The position numbers and the translations under genes were made by a program. This document shows positions 33,040-42,540 of a stretch of DNA of 64,000 nt, piece by piece. A model generated the notes under the pieces. That model was not told the origin of the DNA, made no database searches, and saw only the letters and a program-made list of their open reading frames with translations. Every line of letters begins with the position of its first letter. Position 1 is the stretch's first letter. Source of the DNA: Cupriavidus sp. BIS7 (GTDB lineage Bacteria; Pseudomonadota; Gammaproteobacteria; Burkholderiales; Burkholderiaceae); contig NZ_ALOU01000047.1 of NCBI RefSeq assembly GCF_000292345.1, positions 84,377 through 148,376 on the forward strand, given 5' to 3'.

Positions 33040-34635
33040 TCAGTTGCCGGTCACCCCCAGGTAGAGGCTGCCGTCCAGCACGTAACGGTTCCGGCCTGCC
33101 CGCTTGGCGCGGTACATCGCGCTGTCGGCGCGGTGAAGCAGCGGCTCCAGCCGCGGGGTATCCGGCACCGCGCAAACGGCGCCCACGCTGATCGTTACGA
33201 ACGGCTGCACGGGCGTGCCGTTATGCGGGATGCCAAGCTCGCGCACGGCGGCAACCATGCTGCGCGCGATGGTGCGCGTCTCGTCGGGCGTCGAGTCCGG
33301 CAGCACCACGGCAAACTCCTCGCCGCCCAGGCGGGCACAGAACTGCGCACCGCGAAGCACACGCGTCAGCGCCGTGGCCACCTGCCGCAGGCAATCGTCA
33401 CCGCAAGGGTGACCGTACAGGTCGTTGAACTGCTTGAAGAGATCTACGTCCAGGATCAGCAGCCCCACTTCCGACCCGCGCTCACGCGCGCGCGACACGG
33501 TGATGAGAGATTCCCGCTGGAAGTAGCGGCGGTTCGGGATGCCGGTCAGTGCATCGATGTCGAGGTCCGCCTGGGCGCGCGACAGTTCTTCCGCCGTTTG
33601 CCCAAGCTGCGTTGCCAGCGCCTGTTCGCGCGACTGATACCTGCTGATATCGCGCATGAACACCAGACGGCCTATCGGCTTGCCATCCATCCGGCAGACC
33701 GGCTCGATCGTCAGCTCGTACCGGGCGCCATCTGGAACAAAGGGATTCGTGCCCGAATCTTGCGGCGCAGTGGCCGGCGGATGCAGAAGCGCGTGCCATG
33801 CGGCAGGCGCAGATTGCCCTAGCTCCAGCTCCGGCAGCATGTGCGCGGCGGCAGGGTTGAACTCGACGATGCATCCATCCGCGCCAACGATCACGCAACC
33901 CTCGCGGATGGTGTCGAATACGCGCAGCCGCGCGTAGTGACCGACATCCTCCAGGTGGGACCGCAGCGCGCAGAACCAGACCAGCACCGTCATGACCGAG
34001 AACGTGGCCGGGGTGAGGTCGCCGCCGAACGGGCCGGTCCAGCGCTGCAGATAGGCAAGATGGACGATGAGCGGCAGCGCCAGGCCGCTGGCCAGCACGT
34101 TCCGCCCGCGCCTGGACAATGCGGCGTTGGGCACCCGGGCCGTGATCAGGAAGTACAGGCTCAGACCGAGCAGCGCATAGGTCCAGGCAGCCATGATCGT
34201 ATAGCCGATGCCATGGCGGAACACGGCGCCAGGCGAGACACCGGGCGGCATCAGTTCGATCGAGGTCCAGACCAGGTGGTGGCGTTCATTGGTAAAGACG
34301 AGCACCACCGACAGCACCGCCGCCAGCACCGGCACCCAGAGCCTGGACCACGGCACCACGAAATGCGGGCGGCTGACATGCACCATCGCCACCAGCCAGC
34401 CGATGGGCACCGCGACGATGCCGACATACTGGAGCTTTGCCCAGAAGATCCGGCCCGAGATATCGGACTCGCTAATCTCCAGCAGCCTGCCGCCGCTCCA
34501 GATCACCACCCCCGCCGCCAGCAGCAGGAACGCCCTGACCGTGGGATCGTCACGGCGCGGCCACGCGGCGATGGCCATGCCCGCACTGCACACCACAGCA
34601 ATGGTCAGGCAAAGGACGAGAGGATACGATGGCAT
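33040..34635 (-). CDS. Membrane-bound diguanylate cyclase with PAS domain
   Basis: 531 residues. An N-terminal block with about seven membrane segments, of the HisKA_7TM type, runs to roughly residue 220. A PAS-like domain (IREGCVIVGADGCIVEFNPAAAHML) follows near 235-330, and a GGDEF domain from about 360: DALTGIPNRRYFQ, and the active site as GGEEF (ARLGGEEFAVVLPD). The RxxD inhibitory site is not present (RGAQ at that position). It would make c-di-GMP in response to a membrane or cytosolic signal. It is alone, between the tRNA gene and divergent small genes. Confidence 0.93.
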   Translation of the reverse strand: MPSYPLVLCLTIAVVCSAGMAIAAWPRRDDPTVRAFLLLAAGVVIWSGGRLLEISESDISGRIFWAKLQYVGIVAVPIGWLVAMVHVSRPHFVVPWSRLWVPVLAAVLSVVLVFTNERHHLVWTSIELMPPGVSPGAVFRHGIGYTIMAAWTYALLGLSLYFLITARVPNAALSRRGRNVLASGLALPLIVHLAYLQRWTGPFGGDLTPATFSVMTVLVWFCALRSHLEDVGHYARLRVFDTIREGCVIVGADGCIVEFNPAAAHMLPELELGQSAPAAWHALLHPPATAPQDSGTNPFVPDGARYELTIEPVCRMDGKPIGRLVFMRDISRYQSREQALATQLGQTAEELSRAQADLDIDALTGIPNRRYFQRESLITVSRARERGSEVGLLILDVDLFKQFNDLYGHPCGDDCLRQVATALTRVLRGAQFCARLGGEEFAVVLPDSTPDETRTIARSMVAAVRELGIPHNGTPVQPFVTISVGAVCAVPDTPRLEPLLHRADSAMYRAKRAGRNRYVLDGSLYLGVTGN

Positions 34636-34776
34636 GAAAAAGTCGGCCGACCCAGATCAAGGCCCCGACCGGCTGTGCGGGGCGAACCATTATAGGCCGG
34701 CGCAGTCCCACACAGTCGCGACACAGACCGCGGCGCCGAACGGTGCCGCCAACGCACAACACATCCGGAACCGAAC

Positions 34777-35244
34777 GTGCCAATCATTCTCCTGGGCCTG
34801 GCGTTGCTTGGCGCCTTTATCTACGGCGTCGTGCTGCTCTACACGAAGATAGCGGCCGATTTTGGCGCGCTGGCCGGCACCGCGGCCGTGCTCGCGCTGC
34901 TGGCCGCACTGACCGCGCTTGGCGTGCGATGGCTGCGGGGCTACCGCGCGATCCACGGCAAGCGCGTCAATGGCGAGCGTGTGCTAACGCTGACCGGCGA
35001 ATGGGGAAGCCTGAAGCTTGACGCCGAGCGAAAGAACGGCGTGCTGGAGATGCATGGCCAGCGTATCGTGCTGATCTTCGCTGACATCGCCAACGCCCGC
35101 GCCGTCGCCAGCGGGGGCAAGTGGCAGGTTGACCTGACGCTGCATCACCACACGCCAGCGGACTGGACAATCCCCGTCCCCGACAGCGGCACGGCTGGCC
35201 GCTGGGCGAAGATCTTCAAGCTGGCTGCGGTACAGAAGCTTTGA
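34777..35244 (+). CDS. Small membrane protein, unknown function
   Basis: Probable GTG start at 34777 (CCGGAA upstream); 155 residues. Two membrane segments (IILLGLALLGAFIYGVVLLY and LAGTAAVLALLAALTALGV) are followed by a soluble part ending DWTIPVPDSGTAGRWAKIFKLAAVQKL. No family is recognised. It is divergent from the diguanylate cyclase and co-directional with a lipoprotein gene 55 bases on. The start could be elsewhere, but the membrane part supports a real gene. Confidence 0.65.
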   Translation: MPIILLGLALLGAFIYGVVLLYTKIAADFGALAGTAAVLALLAALTALGVRWLRGYRAIHGKRVNGERVLTLTGEWGSLKLDAERKNGVLEMHGQRIVLIFADIANARAVASGGKWQVDLTLHHHTPADWTIPVPDSGTAGRWAKIFKLAAVQKL

Positions 35245-35299
35245 GTGCCCCGCAGCCGTATAGCCCCCAAGCATCCTCAACCCCGCAAGGAGCCCACAC

Positions 35300-35653
35300 A
35301 TGATTGCATCGAAACTCAGCTGGAAGCGACTGGGCATCACCGGCGCCACGGCAGCATTTGCCGCATCCGTCGCAATGATGGCCGGCTGCGCGGCCCAGGC
35401 GCCGGCCACCACGATTGCCGATCCTGGTCCACAGGGTGGCCGTGGCACGCCCCAAGGCTGCCAGGCGGACAAGCTTGGTGACGAAGTGCTGATTGGCAAG
35501 ACCGAGGCCGAAGCCGCCGCGCTGCTCAACGGCTGCGCGTGGCGCATCGGCAGCCGCGACAGCAAGGGCCTGCCCGCCACGATGGACTACAACCCGCAAC
35601 GCCGCTCGATCGACGTGATGGGCGGCAAGGTAACCGCCGTGCACCGCGGCTGA
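35300..35653 (+). CDS. I78-type peptidase inhibitor-like lipoprotein
   Basis: 117 residues; AAGGAG lies ten or so bases before the ATG. The N-terminus is a lipoprotein signal (lipobox MAGC at about residues 27-30), so it is likely anchored in a membrane. The C-terminal 70 residues fit the inhibitor I78 pattern: CQADKLGDEVLIGKT, CAWRIGSRDSKGLPATMDY and NPQRRSIDV.GGKVTAV near the end. I78 proteins inhibit serine peptidases and usually are secreted small proteins. It may protect the periplasm from proteases. The match is by eye. Confidence 0.75.
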   Translation: MIASKLSWKRLGITGATAAFAASVAMMAGCAAQAPATTIADPGPQGGRGTPQGCQADKLGDEVLIGKTEAEAAALLNGCAWRIGSRDSKGLPATMDYNPQRRSIDVMGGKVTAVHRG

Positions 35654-35678
35654 GGCAGCGCGCCGGGTACCGCCGCTG

Positions 35679-36191
35679 CTACTTCGAGCGGCTGCGGTCG
35701 CCGCCGTACGTATCCATGATGATCATCGTACGGTCGAGCACGCCGTTATCGTCGAAGTAGGCGCTAAAGTGCGCCGGCAGGTAGCCGGGCAAATACATGC
35801 GATACGACCACGCCTCGCGCTTCATCAGCGGGTAGTACTGGATCGGCTCGCGCGGCATGCCCCATCGCTCCACCACATCGCGCTTGGTCCACGTGCCAGG
35901 GCGCGCCGTGTAGATCTCGGTTTCGGTCAGCGTCTGCCGGAAGTTGGTCAGCTTGCCCGACGCATCGAAATCAGCCGCATAGACGTCATATCCGTACGGC
36001 TGCTTGGAATAAATCCAGCGTTGCGTGCCATCGGCAAGCTGATGTGTCTCCGTGGGCGCGCCGAATGCGCTCTGCACGGCGGCCTGCGGGCTGCCGATCA
36101 GCTTCTGTCCCGTCTCCACCGGCTGCAGCGATGCGCAGGCGCTCAATGCCAGGGCGGCAATGCCCATCCACACGGGTAAACGAAATTGCAT
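35679..36191 (-). CDS. Lipoprotein with SmpA/BamE-like repeats
   Basis: Starts at the ATG at 36191 with GGAG upstream; 170 residues. A lipobox (LSAC, Cys near residue 18) follows a short signal. The mature part has two similar segments (GSPQAAVQSAFGAPTETHQLADGTQRW and KRDVVERWGMPREPIQYYPLMKREAW) that look like tandem SmpA/OmlA folds, plus LTNFRQTLTETE. It is probably in the outer membrane or periplasm. The function is unknown; related lipoproteins are common in Burkholderiaceae. Confidence 0.85.
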   Translation of the reverse strand: MQFRLPVWMGIAALALSACASLQPVETGQKLIGSPQAAVQSAFGAPTETHQLADGTQRWIYSKQPYGYDVYAADFDASGKLTNFRQTLTETEIYTARPGTWTKRDVVERWGMPREPIQYYPLMKREAWSYRMYLPGYLPAHFSAYFDDNGVLDRTMIIMDTYGGDRSRSK

Positions 36192-36464
36192 GACTTGCTC
36201 CGATGTCTGCGAGACCGACGTTAAGCATACTCCACCCGCATGCGGTGGGCGCCCCGCAGTGGGTGCCGCAGTGGCGTGGATCTCGCCTGCTACGTAAACA
36301 CCGAAGTGCAGGGCTTTATTCCCGGGCGCGCGCCTGACGCAACCGGCTAACCCACCCCTACCATCGTGGGGTATGGTCGGCCGCATCAAGAAACGCGCGT
36401 TCGATCCGATAAGATGGTCGTCGGGGCCTCAAGGCACCCAAAGTATTGAAGACGTGGAGCCACC

Positions 36465-36860
36465 ATGGACCCCCTTTCGTTCGAGTTCGTGACTGTCGAG
36501 GAAGCCAAGAAAGTGCTCGACGGGGATCCTGCAGCCGTGGTCCCGATCGACTGGACCGGCCTGCGTCAGACGGCCAACACCTCGGCACACATGCTCGCGC
36601 CTGACACGCTGCGCTGGCTGGCCCAGTTGCCGCGCGAAGTCAGGCCGCTGGAGCTTTTCCATACCTACCCGCGCATTGCCAACCAACTGGCCGCGCTCGG
36701 CCACGCTGCCGCCGTTTCGGCATTTGTCGGCGACCTGCTGATCGACAAGCGTGGCGACCGGCAAGGCTTTCCGGGCGGCATCGCGCTGGAGCTTTCGCGG
36801 CTGCAGGAGCATTTGCTGCTGTCGATCCAGCCGCCCGATATCGACGTGAGCGACATCTGA
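36465..36860 (+). CDS. Hypothetical protein, 131 residues
   Basis: GGAG is nine bases before the ATG. The soluble, mostly helical product begins MDPLSFEFVTVEEAKKVLDGD and has LELFHTYPRIANQLAALGH near the middle. No signal, membrane or catalytic motif is visible, and I do not recognise the family. The frame quality and ribosome site support a real gene. It is convergent with the phospholipase D-like gene. Conserved hypothetical status in Cupriavidus or Ralstonia is my expectation, not seen here. Confidence 0.75.
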   Translation: MDPLSFEFVTVEEAKKVLDGDPAAVVPIDWTGLRQTANTSAHMLAPDTLRWLAQLPREVRPLELFHTYPRIANQLAALGHAAAVSAFVGDLLIDKRGDRQGFPGGIALELSRLQEHLLLSIQPPDIDVSDI

Positions 36861-36918
36861 GCGACATCTGATTGCCCGAACCGGCAAGGCACCGCGCCAC
36901 TGTCGCGCCACTGTCGCG

Positions 36919-38556
36919 CTATAGCTCGTCCTCCACGGGCAGCAGGCCGAGGAAGTCGATGCCGATGTGCTGCCACACGCTCATGCCGGGCTCCTTGTCG
37001 GTGGTGACTTCCTTGCCCTGCTCGACCGTGGTCCACGTCAGGCTCTCGTGACCGAACTGATCCTTGCGCAAGGCCACGCGCCATGCGATTTCGGACAGGT
37101 GCTTGTCCATATCCTCGACGAGCCGGCTTGCCAGCGCGGGGCTATCGAGCACCACCCCCATTTCCGTGTTGAGCCTGTCCGAGCGCGGGTCCAGATTCAG
37201 CGAACCGACAAACAGCAGGCGCCTGTCCACCACGTAGGCCTTGGCATGCAGCGCGGCCCGGCTTGATGCGAACGTGCCGCTCAGCCTGCCACGGTCGCGC
37301 GCCAGTTCGGCATTGGCCGTGGGCTTCAGTTCGTACAGGTCGATCCCGGCATTGAGCAGCGCTTCACGGTGCCGCACATACCCGGCGTGCACTGCGGGGA
37401 CGTCCGTGGCGGCAAACGAATTCGTCAGCACACGGACCTTGACGCCTCGCGCGGCGATACCTGTCAGCCACTTCTCGTTATCGTCAGGCAGGAAATACGG
37501 ACTGACCAGCACCAGTTCGGTCTGTGCCTTCTCCATCAGCGCGCGCAACCTGGGGACCGCATGCGTCGACGGATCGTCCGGGCTTTCCTCGATCTTGTCG
37601 GGCTTGTCGGCAATCACGCGTGCTGTGCCGACATAGCCGGGCAGGTGGCCAGCTTCGATGCCGTGCGCCAGGCCAGAGTCGAGCAGCTCCTGCACGAAAG
37701 GGCTGGCGTGCGCCAGGTCGCTCTTGGCTTCGATGTCCTTGCGGATGCTGCGCAACGTCTCGGGCTCCTCCTTGCCCTCCGGCAACAGCGCGGCCACGGG
37801 ATACGCGCTCTCGCTGTTCCAGTACTGGTCGAACACCTTGCTGGCCACCGGCACCACAGGCCCGGCCACCATGATGTCGAGATCGCTGAAATCGAGGTCG
37901 GGCTTGGCGGAGAAATATGCGTCGCCGATATTGCGCCCGCCAATCACGCCCACAAGGTTGTCCACCACCATCTGCTTGTTGTGCATGCGCCGGTCAAGCC
38001 GGCCGAAATCGAATGCCAGCTGGACCCAGCGCGCACCGCGACTGGCGAACGGATTGAACAGGCGGACCTCGATATTCGGATGGGCGTCAAGCGCAGCCCA
38101 GAGCTTGTCCTGCTTGCTGGTATGAAAGTCGTCGATCAACAGGCGCACCCGCACGCCTCGATCGGCCGCGTCGATCAACTCCCCGAGCAACGCGCTGCCG
38201 GTGGTGTCCGCGTCGAAGCTGTAGTACTGCAGGTCCAGCGTCTTCTGCGCCGCGCGTGCCAGCGCCATGCGGGCGGTCAGCGCGTCCGGGCCGGCGCCGA
38301 GCGGATAGAAGATCGACTGGCCCGGATTCTGCGCGAGACGCGGGGCCAGCGATCGCGCCAGCAGCGTGTCGCCGTTATCGGTAATCGCATAGCTCGGCGT
38401 GCGTTCGGGGTTCGCGGGCAGGCTCGCACAGCCCGCCAGTACGCCAAGACAGAGCCACAGGCAGGCCGACATACAGGCCGACAGGCAAGCCGACAGACCG
38501 GCCATCAGCGCGCGGGCGCCGATTGGCGATCCCCGGTATGTCGATGTCTGCGCCAT
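36919..38556 (-). CDS. Phospholipase D-like lipoprotein (cardiolipin synthase-like)
   Basis: 545 residues. Two HKD motifs are intact: HNKQMVVDNLVGVIGG near residue 195 and HAKAYVVDRRLLFVGS near 445, the pair needed for phosphatidyl transfer or hydrolysis. The N-terminus has an unusually long signal with an ACL/ACM repeat (SACLSACMSACLW) and a probable lipobox (LAGC at around 40-43). It should act on phospholipids at the cell envelope. It is 24 bases after the MscS gene on the same strand, so the two may be an envelope-stress pair. The signal region is built from short DNA repeats (see findings). Confidence 0.92.
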   Translation of the reverse strand: MAQTSTYRGSPIGARALMAGLSACLSACMSACLWLCLGVLAGCASLPANPERTPSYAITDNGDTLLARSLAPRLAQNPGQSIFYPLGAGPDALTARMALARAAQKTLDLQYYSFDADTTGSALLGELIDAADRGVRVRLLIDDFHTSKQDKLWAALDAHPNIEVRLFNPFASRGARWVQLAFDFGRLDRRMHNKQMVVDNLVGVIGGRNIGDAYFSAKPDLDFSDLDIMVAGPVVPVASKVFDQYWNSESAYPVAALLPEGKEEPETLRSIRKDIEAKSDLAHASPFVQELLDSGLAHGIEAGHLPGYVGTARVIADKPDKIEESPDDPSTHAVPRLRALMEKAQTELVLVSPYFLPDDNEKWLTGIAARGVKVRVLTNSFAATDVPAVHAGYVRHREALLNAGIDLYELKPTANAELARDRGRLSGTFASSRAALHAKAYVVDRRLLFVGSLNLDPRSDRLNTEMGVVLDSPALASRLVEDMDKHLSEIAWRVALRKDQFGHESLTWTTVEQGKEVTTDKEPGMSVWQHIGIDFLGLLPVEDEL

Positions 38557-38579
38557 GATGCGGCCTCCCTGCGGTCAGG

Positions 38580-39407
38580 TCACTGCTGCACCGCGTTCTT
38601 CTGCGCCGGCTGCCGGTAGTAGCCGCGCACGATCTGCTGTGCCACCGGCAGCCGCGCGCTGACCGGCACGGGAAAGCGCACGATCGCGTCGAACCGGTTC
38701 ACATCGACTGGCTCGAACATCACGCGCGGCTCGAACTGCGAAAGGTCGACAAAGCGCATGTCGCCGTAACGGCGCAGTGTCCGGCCAGCCTCGTCCATGA
38801 ACCCCTCGCACGCCTGGCGGGCCACCTTTACCAGTTGCTCCTCAACTTCATCGGGGTTCACGCCGACTTCAAGCGGAATCCGCACGGTGTCGAGCGTATA
38901 GGCGCCCGCCTGCGAATGGTTGCGCACGGCCGTCGTCAGCAACATGCTGTTGGGCACCTGCACCGTGAACCCCGTGTACTGGCGCGCCGGCGCCACTTCC
39001 ACCAGCGTCGTCGACATCACATCCATATCGATGACCTCGCCGCCGAACGGCCCGATCTCGACCAGATCGCCAAGCTGGAACGGCCGGGTGACCATGCGCA
39101 TGAACGCGCCAAGGAAGCACATCACCAGCTCTTTGCCGACCAGCAGCAGCGCTGCGGCAAACGCGGCCAGCGAGATCGCCACGCTCTTGAGTTCGGAGAC
39201 CCAGATACCCAGCAGCAGCAGGAACACCACGGCCGCCACAAGGTTGCGCGATGCCACGGTCCAGGCGCGGTAGCTGCCGCGATTGTCGGCCTGCAGGCGC
39301 GCCGAGAAGAAGCGGTTGATCAGCTTGACCACCACCGTGCCGACAAGAATCACGATCAGGCTTGTGACCATGTTGATCACGATGCTGTCGCTGGCGTTGA
39401 AATGCAT
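38580..39407 (-). CDS. Small-conductance mechanosensitive channel family (MscS)
   Basis: 275 residues. Three membrane segments (SIVINMVTSLIVILVGTVVV near the N-terminus, then LVAAVVFLLLLGIWV and AAFAAALLLVGKELV) precede the beta domain: GPFGGEVIDMDVMSTTLVEV and VPNSMLLTTAVRNHS. The pattern is that of MscS, which opens on osmotic down-shock. The C-terminal mixed domain is complete. It precedes the phospholipase D-like gene by 23 bases in the same direction. The likely substrate is any small solute. Confidence 0.93.
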   Translation of the reverse strand: MHFNASDSIVINMVTSLIVILVGTVVVKLINRFFSARLQADNRGSYRAWTVASRNLVAAVVFLLLLGIWVSELKSVAISLAAFAAALLLVGKELVMCFLGAFMRMVTRPFQLGDLVEIGPFGGEVIDMDVMSTTLVEVAPARQYTGFTVQVPNSMLLTTAVRNHSQAGAYTLDTVRIPLEVGVNPDEVEEQLVKVARQACEGFMDEAGRTLRRYGDMRFVDLSQFEPRVMFEPVDVNRFDAIVRFPVPVSARLPVAQQIVRGYYRQPAQKNAVQQ

Positions 39408-39633
39408 ATTGTTCGTCCCTCGTTCGCAGGCTGCGCCGCCGCGTGCGCATGCCTGCCCACGGCGATTCTATCCATATGGCGGCCCCGGCGGATTCCGTCG
39501 GGTTCAGATGTCAGGGTTTCTCCTGCGTCGAGGACCGACCGTGATGCCGGAAATCAAAAACCGAATCGTCGAACCGGGGCAGAATCGCCGGCGCCTGCCG
39601 CCCGTGCGCGGCGTTCAATGATGAGGATGATCG

Positions 39634-41055
39634 ATGATGTTGAAGTCCACTCGCCGCTGGCTGCTGGCTGCCGCCGGCATCGCCAGCCTGGCGCAGCTTT
39701 GCGGCACCGCACACGCGGCGGTCACCGCCACCCCCGAACAGGCGCGTGCCCTGGCCAGGGAGGCCTGGATCTACGGCTATCCCGTGGTCGAATCCTACAA
39801 GACGCTCTACGCGCAGGCGGTAGACCGTGACGGCCCCAACTTCAAGGCGCCGTTCAACCGCATCGGCAATACCGCGCAAACGTTCTCGCCCAGGGACACG
39901 GCCATCATCACGCCGAACGCCGATACGCCCTACTCGTTCGTCTGGCTTGACCTGCGTGCCGAGCCCGTGGTGCTCACGCTGCCCGCCGTGGAACACCAGC
40001 GGTACTACTCGGTGCAATTGCTCGATATCTATACGCAGATCTTTGGCTACCTTGGCACGCGCGAAACCGGCAATGGCGGCGGCCGCTTCCTGATTGCCGG
40101 GCCCGACTGGCAAGGCCAGACACCCCCGGGCATCGACCGCGTGCTGCGCAGCGAGTCACGTATTGCCTACGCGCTGTATCGGACCCAGCTATTCGACGAC
40201 GCCGATCTGTCCAAGGTGCGCGAGATCCAGAAGGGCTACACGGTGCAGACGCTTTCCGCATTCCAGCAGCGCCAGGCGCCGTCACCGGCCCCGGCCGTGG
40301 ATTGGCCGAAACCGCAGCCGGGCATGACCGATGGCGTGGCGCTGTTCAGGTATCTCGATTTCATGCTGCAGTTCGCGCCGCCGGAGCCAAGCGAAACCGC
40401 GCTGATGCAGCGCCTGGCCGCCATCGATGTGGGTCCGGGCAAGTCATTTGACGAGAACGCGCTGTCTCCCGAGATCCGGCAGGCGATTAGCGAAGGGATT
40501 GCCGATGCAAAGGCCGAATTCGCCACGTTCCACAAGACCAGGCTCGGCACGAAGCAGGTCAGCAGCGGCGATCTGTTCGGCTCGCGCGCGTTCCTGAAGA
40601 ACAACTACATGTACCGCTATGCGGGGGCGGCCCTGGGCATCTATGGCAACACCGCGGCCGAGGCGCTGTATCCGGGCTACTTCACCGATGCCGAAGGCAA
40701 GCCGCTCAGCGGCGCCAATGGCGCGCAATACACGCTGCGTTTCGGCAAGGATGCGTTGCCGCCGGCCAATGCGTTCTGGTCGATCACGATGTACGACGGC
40801 AAGACGAAACTGCTCGTCGACAATGCGGCCGACCGGTACCTGATCAACTCGCGAATGCTGGGCACGCTGGCGCGCGACGCGGACGGCGGCATCACGCTGA
40901 ACCTGCAGCACGGCAAGCCGGGCACTGACAGGCAAGCCAACTGGCTGCCGGCGCCCGACGGCCCGTTCTATGTGGTCCTGCGTCTCTACATGCCGAAGGC
41001 GGAAGCCACCAGCGGCAAGTGGAAGCAGCCGCCACTGGTGAAGGCGCCGCAGTAA
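39634..41055 (+). CDS. DUF1254/DUF1214 domain secreted protein
   Basis: 473 residues starting with ATGATG at 39634 behind GAGG. A signal peptide ends near CGTAHAA. The mature part has the DUF1254 N-terminal half (REAWIYGYPVVESYKTLYAQA, NADTPYSFVWLDLRAEPVVL) and the DUF1214 C-terminal half (AFWSITMYDGKTKLLVDN, LPAPDGPFYVVLRLYMPK). It is a periplasmic protein of unknown function, common in proteobacteria. It is alone, convergent with the efflux operon. Confidence 0.9.
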   Translation: MMLKSTRRWLLAAAGIASLAQLCGTAHAAVTATPEQARALAREAWIYGYPVVESYKTLYAQAVDRDGPNFKAPFNRIGNTAQTFSPRDTAIITPNADTPYSFVWLDLRAEPVVLTLPAVEHQRYYSVQLLDIYTQIFGYLGTRETGNGGGRFLIAGPDWQGQTPPGIDRVLRSESRIAYALYRTQLFDDADLSKVREIQKGYTVQTLSAFQQRQAPSPAPAVDWPKPQPGMTDGVALFRYLDFMLQFAPPEPSETALMQRLAAIDVGPGKSFDENALSPEIRQAISEGIADAKAEFATFHKTRLGTKQVSSGDLFGSRAFLKNNYMYRYAGAALGIYGNTAAEALYPGYFTDAEGKPLSGANGAQYTLRFGKDALPPANAFWSITMYDGKTKLLVDNAADRYLINSRMLGTLARDADGGITLNLQHGKPGTDRQANWLPAPDGPFYVVLRLYMPKAEATSGKWKQPPLVKAPQ

Positions 41056-41080
41056 CTCGCAGCAGTAACGCGTAGCAGCG

Positions 41081-42538
41081 TCAGGATGCAGGCGTCGCCG
41101 AGGTCTGCCAGCCGAGGCCCAGCGACTTCTGCAGCGAGACAAAGTCCTTGAGCAGGTCCGCGTCTCCCGAGATGCGGTTCTGCTGCGTTGCCACACGCGT
41201 GCGCTCGACATCGAGCCATTCGAGCATGCTGGCCGTGCCCGCGCGGTAGCGCTGCTGCTGCAGCGTCGACGCGCGATCGGCCGAGGCCTCCACGCGGCGA
41301 AGCACTACAGCGTGCTCACGCTGGTGGCCGTAACGTGACAGCGCAACATCGGCGTCGCGCAGCGCCTTCAGCACCACGCTCTCGTAATTGGCCTGGGCCT
41401 CGTCGAGACCACCCTCCGCGCCCTCCACACCCGCCGCCACACGGCCGAAATCGAGAATATTCCATTGCAGGCGCGGCAGCGTCAGCCACGTGCCGTTTTC
41501 CTTGCGCGCGAGGTGGCCCGGGTCCGTCGCCGCGAAGCCCAACGACCCGAGCAGCGAAAGCTTCGGGAACCAGTCGGCCTTGCGTACGCCGACCTGCGCC
41601 GTGCTCGATGCCAGGCGGCGCTCCGCCGCGCGAATATCGGGGCGCGACTTCAGCAGCGCCGCGGGGTCGCCAACGGATACCGTCTCCGGCACGCTCGGCA
41701 ACGGCTTCGGCGCAGACAGTTCCGCGTCCAGATCGCCCGGCGCGCGGCCGGTCAGCACCGCAAGCTGATCGAGCGATTCGGCGATGCTGGCCTGCACCGG
41801 CGACTTCTGCGCGCGCGTATTGTCTACCTGCGTCAGCAACCGCTCCACTTCAAGCTGCGATGCCACGCCACGAGCGCGGCGCTGCTGCGTCAGATCGAGC
41901 ATCTCGGCTTCAAGCTTCTCCGACGACTCCAGATGCGCAAGGCTCTCCTGCTGCTCGCGCAGCGTGACGTAGGCCAGTGCGACTTCCGCCGCCAGTTGCA
42001 CGTGCGCGTCTGCCAACTGCGCATCGGCCGCGTCGGCTTCGGCAGATGCCGCCTCGATCGAGCGGCGTGTGCCGCCGAACAGGTCGATTTCCCAGCTTGC
42101 GTCGAAGGCCGCGATATACAGCGACAGCGGGCCGCGCCCGGCGCCCGACGACCCCTGGCCGGACAGCGCCGACAGGTCAGGCGACCGCGTGCGCAGCGTG
42201 GCTGCATCGGCGGAGACCGTGGGGAACAGGTTGGCCTTGTTGCCGGCCAGCCCCGCGCGCGCCTGGCGCACACGCGCACGCGCCGCGCGGATATCGGGGC
42301 TTTGCTTGAGAGCCGACTCGATCAGCGCGTCAAGCTCCGTATCGCCCAGCGCGTGCCACCAGTCGGCCACGCGCGGCACTTGATTGCTGGTGCCTTCCGG
42401 CGCGTGCGGAAACTTCCCGGCGTCGATCGCATTGCCTGCCACCTGTGGCGCGCCGTGATAGTCAGGGCCCACAGTGCAGCCAGCGGCAAGCATCGCTGCC
42501 GCCAGGGTCAGCAGCGTGGCACGAAAAGAAACAGACAT
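41081..42538 (-). CDS. NodT-family outer membrane efflux lipoprotein
   Basis: 485 residues from the ATG at 42538. The lipobox is AAGC at about residues 18-21, followed by TVGPDYHGAP, the usual start of OprM/NodT proteins. Two TolC-type repeats are visible: LIESALKQSPDIRAARARVRQARAG and RPDIRAAERRLASSTAQVGVRKADWFPKLSL. It forms the outer membrane exit of a tripartite pump whose inner membrane and adaptor genes lie just upstream; the spacing to the MFS pump gene is two bases. It likely exports drugs or aromatic compounds. Confidence 0.95.
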   Translation of the reverse strand: MSVSFRATLLTLAAAMLAAGCTVGPDYHGAPQVAGNAIDAGKFPHAPEGTSNQVPRVADWWHALGDTELDALIESALKQSPDIRAARARVRQARAGLAGNKANLFPTVSADAATLRTRSPDLSALSGQGSSGAGRGPLSLYIAAFDASWEIDLFGGTRRSIEAASAEADAADAQLADAHVQLAAEVALAYVTLREQQESLAHLESSEKLEAEMLDLTQQRRARGVASQLEVERLLTQVDNTRAQKSPVQASIAESLDQLAVLTGRAPGDLDAELSAPKPLPSVPETVSVGDPAALLKSRPDIRAAERRLASSTAQVGVRKADWFPKLSLLGSLGFAATDPGHLARKENGTWLTLPRLQWNILDFGRVAAGVEGAEGGLDEAQANYESVVLKALRDADVALSRYGHQREHAVVLRRVEASADRASTLQQQRYRAGTASMLEWLDVERTRVATQQNRISGDADLLKDFVSLQKSLGLGWQTSATPAS

Positions 42539-42540
42539 GA

